Assembly (NCBI GenBank): GCA_021396245.1
Contig: WNYE01000045.1
Coordinates: 124,001 to 188,000 of the forward strand
Direction: 5' to 3'
Length of the DNA: 64,000 nt
DNA from: Sporothrix humicola
Taxonomy: Eukaryota; Ascomycota; Sordariomycetes; Ophiostomatales; Ophiostomataceae
This document shows, piece by piece, positions 55,601 to 64,000 of the stretch. The notes below the pieces were generated by a model. The model saw only the letters and a program-made list of their open reading frames with translations, was not told the origin of the DNA and searched no databases. How positions within the stretch are numbered: the stretch's first letter is position 1; each line of letters starts with the position of its first letter. Made by a program: the position numbers and the translations under genes.

Positions 55601-58600
55601 AAAAGTGGAAAAAGAGATGCAGAATACCCTGAAAAGATGGGAATTATCCACAAAAGCCATCGTGGAAATGATGCTATTTTGAACAATCCCATGCTATTCT
55701 TTCTGCGCTTTTTATTTTTCCTCCTCCTTCCCCCCTTCCCCCTTCCGCTTCTTCCTGCATCCGCGTCTGATTTTGCACCTCTCTTCTGCGACCGCGGTTG
55801 GGCCTGCATGAGACAATAGAAAAACAGAAAGTGCTTGCTTTCCCTTTTTTATTTATTATTTATTCATTTATTCATTGTTTTACTTCCAAATTTCCAAGCC
55901 CAGCTTGACCGCAGCTGGTCCAAGCGTGGTGTGACAAGCGCCCTTGCGTTTCTTTGATTTCAATCTTTCAAGGAGGTGGCCTCGCTTGCAGTAGTACACA
56001 CACCGGTTGTTTGTTGAGAGGCAGGATGGCAATTAATATGCCGTTAATATGCCGCTCTTATCGTGTCCAGAATATTTCTTTTTATTCTCGTCCCAGTGCA
56101 GAGTCTGGGAGGAATTAGGTGGTAGCCCAAGCTCACCAAGCCGCAGCGCTTGCCCAGCGTTTCTTCCCAGCACTCCTTCGCCCGCTAATGCTAATGCCCA
56201 ACACCAACCACCCCTCCCCTCAACCCTTCACCGTTTGGTTGCCATTTTAGGAAACGCGGGGTGCCAGTGACGTCTCTCCTACGTCACAGCAGGGAAAAAC
56301 GCCATAAAACCCCGCTAGCGCGCTGTTTGCTAGGGCGTGGGAAAAGCTTTTGTGCAATTTTGCGTGCCATTGAGCCATCGAGGGCCTGGGCCGTCTTTTC
56401 GATCTTTCCTTACTTTCCTATTTTCCTAGCATATTTCCCTACCACTGCAGACAGCATGGAGCATCGGCGATGGGGACGTAATAGCTTGCTATATTGACGT
56501 GCCGAGACAAAGGGGCAGTTCTACTCCGTAATATGGGACGGGATATTAGCTGGATAGGCACTAGAGCAATGGGAGCAGTAATGCGAGACGGACAGTTTGG
56601 CCTTCAACTCGTGGTATTCCACTTTTCACATCACTTTGTCGCCTCTGATGAACAGAGATTTCCCAGGGGATTTGCACAGTAGCAGGATACGTAAAAACTG
56701 CATCTGTCAGACCCGCTGTAAAATAAAGGATCTTGACTCCTTTTGCAACTGTTCTCCTCTTTTCTCCTGAAAGGGAGGGGACCCTTTTTTTTTTGTCTCG
56801 AGTTTTCAAAGAGTTTTTCATACGTTGTACTCTGAGGTCTGACTGTTCCCCGTCTTGGCTAGCACTTTTATTTTTGTGTCATCTGTTGGTCCCCCTCTGC
56901 AACACGGCCTTGCCATTCCTGGCTTAGAATCATGAACATTTCTCGAGACTTTTTTGTTTTTGTTTTATTTATGATTTTATTTTTGTAACAAGTATAGACA
57001 AATAAGCCGTGCCAACAATGACGAAATATGCAGGGAGTGAACATACCAGATAGTCAAGAAAAGAAAATAAAGTATGGCGTCTTCTCCAGCCCTCACATGC
57101 TCACCGGCGGAATGTCCGGGGCTTACAATAGGTCAAAGGATGTACCTCGCACGTAAAAGCAGGAAAACCGAGACATGATGGGATGCTGAAAGGATGCACA
57201 GTCTAACCGAGCATCCCCCATGGTACATTTGTATTGTGGCTGCAGTGGTTGATGCAGTTCCAAAAGCCATTTCTCTGTTCTGTCGACATTTAAACAGAAA
57301 ATAGCCTGTTTGAGTAAAGATCGTCTCCCATCCATTCCCGTTTGGGACTCCGAGACAGAGGGCTGAACGAAACGAAACAGTTTTCTTTTTGCATTCTTGG
57401 CTTTCTTTTCAATGCCGTTCATTGTTTGTGCATTTGAAAGTGGTTTTGTCTCGATTTCTCATTGTCAGAACCAACATCTTTGCTTCTTGTTTTCTGGCAT
57501 AGCATCGCTCATCTCCGCATCCATCTTGACTTTTTGTCTTGTCCTCCGCCCTTGTACTTCTTTCCTCTGGCTCCCATTCACTCTAGTCAATCTACCATTC
57601 TTTTTCTCTCTCTGCTAACGTCGGCCTCTCGGCGCGTTTTATGTGTTATGCAGCGAAAACCTGTTTACAACCGGTTTCCTGACACTGGATACGCTGGGTA
57701 AGCCTGCGCGGCCTGACGCGTTTCGTTTCGGTCTTTTTCTCTGTTTTGGGAGGGTTTCTTGACCGTATTTTTGCACCGCAAGACGATTTGTCGACGGTTG
57801 CTCACTGACTGCCTTACGAGAGGTTTTGGTAATGCCAATGTTACATGTGTGCCCTTTATCTGTGCCCATCTGCCACTCTGCCTCTTAGCCGTAATCTTTT
57901 CCATGTGTGCATCTCGATGTCACTGAGCAAAAAAATATCCTATGATCTATTTATCCACGGCATCCTGGTATTTTCTTGACACTTTAACATCCCCAATGTC
58001 CTGACATCCTGGTAGCATCCTGGCGTCCGATCAAGAAAACCATGACTTGATTGGTGCCGTGAGCCGTCTTCTGACATAAAGCCACAATCTTTTCGAGATA
58101 ACTTTGAGGGGATCGAGGGGATCGCCCATCACACGTACGCCGTATTGATTGCGAAATCAGTAATCATCGGATTTTACAAAATACGGTCCTTCCTCTGGTG
58201 CAACTTCTTTTTCTCATCGCGATTCACAAGCCTCGACAAACCAGTATTTTGGCATTCCCATCCTGTTTATCGATCAAAGATGCATTTCTCACATCCAACT
58301 TTCTGAATTGGCGTGTCCCAAAACCCCAAGAACCCTGTCTTTCCGAACATGACGACACCCTCTTCTTCTTTCTTTCTTTATCCCCCCCCCCCCTTCTCAT
58401 TCTGTCCCTTTTCTCAGATCCCGTCCTAGCTCGTAACATCAAAGCTTCCACTGCAACCGTTGACACCGCTGGCCGCAGCCGAGATACATGCCTACAGCCG
58501 CCCCTTGCACCAAATGGAATGGCAGATACAGCTCCAGGACTCCGTATCCATCGCGACACTCGTGATATTGCAAATATCTCGAAATCAAGAAAATCGTCAA

Positions 58601-58960
58601 AAGAGGAGCCCAACAGAGGAGGGCCCCCCACAAAGGATGGATCTGACAGCCCAGAAAGGCCATGAAAGAGATGAAAGACACCAGAAGGGCCAGAATGCTC
58701 CAGAAACTTCAGTGGAAGCCCCCTTCAAAAGCCCCAGAATGTGCCCTTCGTCTCATTGTGCTTTCCAGCGGCGGTTTCACGATAAAAGGAACGACAGGTC
58801 GGCAGCCTGCCATTGGCCACAGCTATCCCCTGTAAGAAAAGCACAGGAGCGCACGGCCTGAACATTTTAGTGGTCCCCCGCTTCCAGTGCCCGCATTGCC
58901 CGCATTGCTCGCAGCCTCCGAGCCTCCTTCCCTCTTTGCATTCCTTCCCTTCTCAATGAT

Positions 58961-58981
58961 CCCCCCCGCCCCACCCCACCC
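58961..58981 (-). other. G-quadruplex-forming tract (minus strand)
   Basis: C runs of 7, 4, 4 and 3 separated by single bases; the minus strand therefore carries four G runs with one-base loops. Confidence 0.6.
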
Positions 58982-59704
58982 TCACCCTAGCTCGCCCGGA
59001 GCATACTCTCCGTCAAGCAGCACTCTTAGCACTCTCAGAAGCGCAACCTTACACCACCTCACCAAACACTGGGCCGTTCGCTGCAATTTCCATCCTTGGG
59101 CCATTTTAGTGTGGGTTCCTGTTCTCGGTTTCCGTCCAACCAGGCGGCACTATTGGCCTTTTTCTGTGGAGCAACGGAGCTTTATTGGCGGGCGTCAGAT
59201 GATATATCGTGCCTGCCGTTTTATGTTTTTGAAGTCCTCTTTTTGCGTGGTGTTATCACAAAACAGCGACGACCTTCTGTAAGATGAGTGTCAAAATGGC
59301 AGTTTCCAGCACACGATAGCGGCCCCCCATAGCGGCCGAAGCGCCCCCTGTGGCTTCCAGTTGCGGCCCTGAATGGCCGACAAACAGCGAAATAGCGAGG
59401 GTCCCTGCTGTGGTTGTGGCACTATATTTTTGGCCCACCAGGCGGGCACCACGATAGTACATATCTTACGATGCAATTGACGGCGTCCATACTACAGCGG
59501 CCTCTGCCCGCTCTATCGTCTCACCACGGGTCTCTTTCTCTCTTTCTCTCTCTCCCTCCTTTTTACTTTGCCAACGGCTTCTTTCCCCTCTTCTTCGCGT
59601 TGGTTTCTCCCACAGCCACTGACGTCACCCTACATATGTCGGCAGAGGATGCCGCCTTTTTATCTGTTCTCTCTCACATGGATATCGTCCAGTTCAGTGA
59701 TCGT

Positions 59705-59729
59705 GGGAGGGGGAGGGGGAGGGGGGTGG
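59705..59729 (+). other. G-quadruplex-forming tract (plus strand)
   Basis: G runs of 3, 5, 5 and 6 separated by single A residues: a canonical, short-loop G-quadruplex pattern, 750 bases from the opposite-strand tract. Confidence 0.7.
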
Positions 59730-62700
59730 CCTAGACGTTGTGTGGAATGTGGAGGAGGAGGGATCAACAGTTCTTTCTGCAAGACCATTGTGTTTGAAGA
59801 AAAAAGAGACATGCAAAAAGAAAAAAAAAGAAAAAAAAAAGGAAAAAGAAAAAAAAAGAAAAAAAAAAGGAAAAAGAAAAGTGAGTGTCCGGATAGTTGC
59901 TTGCATGCTGCACAACAGACCCAGTTTTCTCATCAAGTGCGTCTGATTGTGTGCAAAATGCTGTGTCGTGTCTTTTGGATATTAGAAGATACAGAACCGT
60001 ACTCCGTACAGGACATATTCCTCAATGTCTTTCTTGGCTTTACACACTTTACCTAATCCCCTTCCGCGGAGATCCTTCCCGGTATTGCCAGAGAAACTGA
60101 AGCAAAATCAACTGGAATATCCCTTCCTCGGGACTCCAATGTCAATTTTCACGCTGACTTTAAACTTCACGTCAACCCTCGGGATTCCCTGGGAGACAGC
60201 CTAGGGACGCTGTCACTCTAGCAAGGCCCGTTATACGTCCTTTTCGTAAAAACCTCTTCATGTCAGATATTCCTCTTATGCCTCTTCGCCTCTCCGTCAT
60301 AAGAAAAGGAGCAAATGGTCCTCTTGCATCCACCACAGCAAAGGGCCACGGGCAAAGGCCCCTTTTAAAATCGGTACTCGGATTTCACAGAGCCACAGCC
60401 AATGGGGAACAATCGTGGCCTATGGCGGCATCTCGGCGCCGATATTCTTCACAATTCTTCAGTTCTTCCGTTTATCCCGCCGAGTCCGCGTGTTTGACGT
60501 TTTATTGACCTCGTTGGACAGTATCGTATTCGTTAGGTGTGTTGATACGGCCTATTTCGCTCTCCTTACTCATTTTTTATTTCTATACAATCGTGTTCGC
60601 AAAGAAATCACATAAGAGGGAAAAGAATGGAAACGTCAAACTGTTTCTCCTTGGGCTATGGACAAGCTCCCGAAGCATCTCCGTTTCTTTGCTATACTAT
60701 TTTGGGAGATACCAAAAGTACAATTAGGATACAACTTACAGAAAGCATACTGCCTCGATTGTGTACAAAGGTCTGAAGTCTGACTAACAACACCTCGAAA
60801 ACCTGCAACAAACTGCTCTTCCCCAGACTTAGAACCGTTTCCAGCCGCCCATCGCCACTGCAGACCTGTTTTACTCTTGTAATTCCAGGACGATTGACAA
60901 GCCACCATTCATTTGGCGACGAGTTGGTGTGGCTGATACACACACTAGACACACAAGAAGAGACGGGAATAGTAAGCTTCTGATCTTGGCTGCAAATCCC
61001 CCTCCCGCTTTTCGCCCCTCCCTCTTTTGCATGCTTTGTCCCCTTGTCCCTCCTGTCCACAACTCGACAACCACGTATTTCCTAATTCGCCACCCTCCTC
61101 TCTCCGTACCACCCTACAAAATTTCGCTACCACGCGAGCCACCCTATCATGTCGAGCAGGCCGATGAATTCTGGCCGAAACAAGGTCCAGACCTTTTGGC
61201 CGTGCATTCTAGAAAATTTCAGGGTCCTCTTGAAGTGCACCATCAAGGTGACCAGAACACGTAAATATTGCTTCGGGAAAGAAGACCAAAAAAAAGAAGG
61301 AATAACACAATGGCATCAATTCAGGAACGTCTCCTTGTAGAACGCCAACTCGGATCAAAACCAACAACTCGAGCAAAATATGTACCTATTGTTTATATCT
61401 TTGAAAGATATGCCTGCTCGATATGCCGAACGACGACGCCCCTCCAGGGTACTGAATAACACAGCACAACGTGATCATCGCCTCCCTCTCGCCCTCTGTT
61501 CCTGTTCTAGAACTCTAGAACTTGATTCGATCGAGAGCTGTGTCTCCTCTGAAGATTTGCTCCGGGAAACTTCCCCAAGATACCCTATATCAAGATCCGA
61601 GCAGTGCAAAGGGGCCGATATGACTTTTTGTCGCCTCCCTGGGCCAAGTTTCTTGATATCCAAACCGTCTCGACCGTTTGAAAATCAAGGGTCCACTGAT
61701 CAACCTCGTATGCCGGATCTGTTATACGTCCGGACACATTCCTGAACGAAAGTCTAAAGTCTACTTGTGTATCTTACATTCAGAGGAGAATTCAAGAGGC
61801 CTGCGACGGCGACACATATCAGCAGGTTTGCGCTGGTACTTTTGCCGACATTCGCCAGGCCTAGAGCTTGACGGCTGACTTGTATTTTTTGCATGGCAGC
61901 TGAGCTCCGTAAAGCTTTCTTTGTTCTGGGCGTTGCTGCCGTGTTGACTCCTCACTGAAAAGGACTATGCATCTTGTTTTCATTACATGATGCATCGAAG
62001 ATACAGAAGAGCATCTCGGCCCGTAAAGGCAAGTAAACCTGTTGATCCAAACTTGTAATCCCAGTCACGGAAAGATACATGGGATGCCTCCTTGATCCTT
62101 TTCGCATCTTATCAACCAGGTCCGGGGTTTCGACTGCCACTGGACATTTCGTTATTCTTGAGCATATACTCCGTACCGGTGGCAACTAGAGGACTGATTC
62201 TGCTCCGATTTGACATGCTAGTTGCCCAGCTGCTGATTGTGGCGTATTTCTTTCTTTCTTTCTCGACTGTTCTTTCTATGTAACAGGGCACAATTAGTAC
62301 CTTTTTTTCTCTCTCTTTCTTGTCTTGAAGCTACTTCCTCGACTCATGTCTCTTCGTGTGCCCCCATGATCGTGTTTTCCCGTAGATCCAATATGCGTTT
62401 GTGTAAAATTCGAGTGGAAATAAATATACTCGTACTCGTTCAAGGCTGCAACGGCATCAGCAGTTGAAAGAAAAGTAGAAATATTTCCCCTCTCACACTC
62501 TTTTCTTCGTGGTTCTCGTGCTATGGTCCTTCCGCTCTCCACCGTTTTCCCCGATCACCACCCTTCAGCGTTGGGGCTCTGCATCGGGGGCTCATCCCGT
62601 TTTCTGCTATTTTCTTGGACTTCGATTGTGCTAACACGATTGGAGAGCTTGGAGAGCCGAGGAGAGGGGTAAAGTTGAGAAACGGTAGGAGGCTCTAGGA

Positions 62701-62781
62701 GGCTACTGCGAATGAGAGCTAGGAACGCATCCACAATGCGGAATGCGACAAATCCATAAAATCGACATCAAAATCCACCCG

Positions 62782-62796
62782 CACACACACACACAC
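62782..62796. repeat. (CA)n microsatellite
   Basis: Seven CA dinucleotides plus one C. Confidence 0.7.
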
Positions 62797-62848
62797 GCAC
62801 CCCTGTCCAGTGCCGCCGCACCACCCACACGGGCGGTGTTTTAGGCCA

Positions 62849-62894
62849 GGCCCAGGCCCTTCTCAGTATTTCAAAGGCCTGAAGGGCCTAGGCC
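62849..62894. repeat. GGCC-rich hairpin
   Basis: GGCCCAGGCCCTT (62849-62861) pairs 12 of 13 with AAGGGCCTAGGCC (62882-62894) over a 20-base loop. The right arm contains the 12-bp palindrome GGGCCTAGGCCC (62884-62895). Confidence 0.5.
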
Positions 62895-63727
62895 CACGAC
62901 CCGATTTCCCAGCAAAACTTCAGTCCATGTCAGCCACTCTTCCCCTAAGCCACAGGAGAGCCACGATCGACCGTTTCGTGCCCGCCGAACAGGCGGGAGT
63001 TTTGTCCCATGAATATCCCTTTTTCTATATCCATCCCCTCTTCCGCTCTATATCCATTTAGGGTATGATTTTTTGACCCCGTCTTGTTGGCTTGATCGTG
63101 GTTTGAATGTATTGATATATTTTCGATACTGGGTTCGATGCCTATTTATTTTCCACTTTTGGCCATCTACGGAGTACAAATGTGTGGCTTGATCGCATTT
63201 TGTTTTTCTCTCTCTCTTTTCTTGTTCAATACTTACCTAACAGTCCTTCCTTTTCGCTGCCCGTTTCTAATAGGTTCAGCGTAGTCTCCGTTTTCTGTGG
63301 CTATCAGTTTCATCCGTCACGATGCTTATCTTCATACGACCCATACTGTAACTTGAATAAGGCTCACATCTTGCCCGACGGCGCGGATTAGGATGCCTCG
63401 ATACATCACCGTGCACTCCTCTTGTGCCTGTCTCTCTGTCTCGCGCATTCGCGCTTTCACGTTTTCAAGCAGCACTCACTTTGCACCTATCACGTATCTC
63501 ACAGTCCATGTTCCGTACACCAGTACTCACTATCTAGCAAGACTACTGTCCGCCCCAAGTGGAAGAATGGCTCTCTACTTTGTAAGCGATGCCAAGCTAG
63601 GCCCTGTGAGGACTGGCAAGGACCCCGGGAACTGATGATTCCGTACGCCTAACAGCAGACATTGTGTGAACAACAACGAGCCAGGGAACAGGAGCACAAA
63701 GAAGAGAACATTCCACCAGGGCGCACC

Positions 63728-63765
63728 GGATCACTGGACCACTGGATCACTGAATCGCTGGATCG
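63728..63765. repeat. 8-bp tandem repeat
   Basis: GGATCACT, GGACCACT, GGATCACT, GAATCGCT and GGATCG follow in register, almost five units. An AAAAGG-type purine repeat follows at about 63850-63890. Confidence 0.7.
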
Positions 63766-64000
63766 TGGCCCCGGCCTAGTCGGAATAGAGTGTAGAACGG
63801 GAGGAAGGTGGAAAAAGGATAAGAAAAGACGGAGAGAGTAAAAGGAGGTATAAAAGGAAAAGGAAAAGAAAAAGGAAAAGAAAAAGCCCAGACGTAGAAC
63901 CAAAGGAGGCACTACCGGAAACTACCATGGACAGGCCGCCCAACGCACGCGAGATTCAGCGTTGCCAAGCTCAAAAGTCCACTGTTGGATTTTCTCTTGG

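Larger units (their letters stand above)
44822..64000. other. 19-kb region with no supported gene
   Basis: I find no frame with a recognisable domain, signal peptide plus splice structure, or coding-type base use. The longest free frames (51677-52561 +, 294 codons; 51317-52105 -, 262 codons) overlap on opposite strands and read as low-complexity. It contains many simple repeats, a double inverted repeat at 48225-48276, G-quadruplex tracts (58961-58981, 59705-59729), four TACGGAGTA-family sites (56522, 60000, 62167, 63168) and a possible relic at about 63540-63840. Lineage-specific or non-coding transcripts cannot be excluded. Confidence 0.55.

Noticed and set aside
63128..63140. GGTTCGATGCC, matching a tRNA B-box consensus
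   Set aside because: The flanks do not form a T-arm, and no A-box or acceptor stem lies at the right distance. No tRNA found in the window.

Overview
The window is nuclear DNA of a filamentous ascomycete (Pezizomycotina). The evidence is short introns (52-72 bp in five of the six spliced genes, one of 503 bp) with GT donors, YAG acceptors and CTAAC-like branch sites; GC-rich coding third positions against T-, CT- or A-rich intergenic DNA; and the gene content: a HAK/KUP potassium transporter, an ascomycete-type class II peroxidase, a questin-oxidase-like protein, a 2EXR-domain protein and small secreted proteins. A sordariomycete is my inference. I see no rRNA, tRNA, CRISPR array or prokaryotic-style operon.

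Layout. 0-1.6 kb: a secreted, Cys-containing, Ser/Thr-rich surface protein (minus strand, cut by the left edge). 1.6-9.9 kb: no recognisable gene. 9.9-14.6 kb: a convergent pair, the questin-oxidase-like gene (+) and the HAK-type K+ transporter (-). 14.6-21.8 kb: no recognisable gene. 21.8-27.6 kb: three predicted secreted proteins, namely a class II peroxidase with a His/Asp-rich and Thr/Lys-rich N-terminal half, a 68-residue protein with a dibasic site, and an 80-residue protein with ten cysteines. 28.6-30.9 kb: a convergent AMMECR1-domain gene (+) and a Ras-like GTPase (-). 31.8-32.4 kb: a 544-bp non-autonomous transposon with 41-bp perfect terminal inverted repeats and an apparent 8-bp target duplication, filled with a degenerate 9-bp satellite. 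35.2-40.8 kb: a PLP-dependent decarboxylase and Nop9 in tandem. 41.4-44.8 kb: a 2EXR-domain gene broken by one in-frame TAG, converging on an HSL-type alpha/beta hydrolase. 44.8-64 kb: about 19 kb with no gene I can support, only simple repeats, hairpins, G-quadruplex-forming tracts and a possible relic near the right edge.

How the genes relate. They do not form one pathway. Housekeeping genes (Nop9, AMMECR1 domain, Ras-like GTPase, decarboxylase, K+ transporter) alternate with extracellular or accessory genes. The features most worth following up are the small inverted-repeat transposon, the ten-cysteine peptide, the peroxidase with its unusual N-terminal half and duplicated promoter segment, the TGTCA-saturated intron of the questin-oxidase-like gene, the nonsense-interrupted 2EXR gene, and a dispersed palindrome family (core TACGGAGTA) found only between genes.
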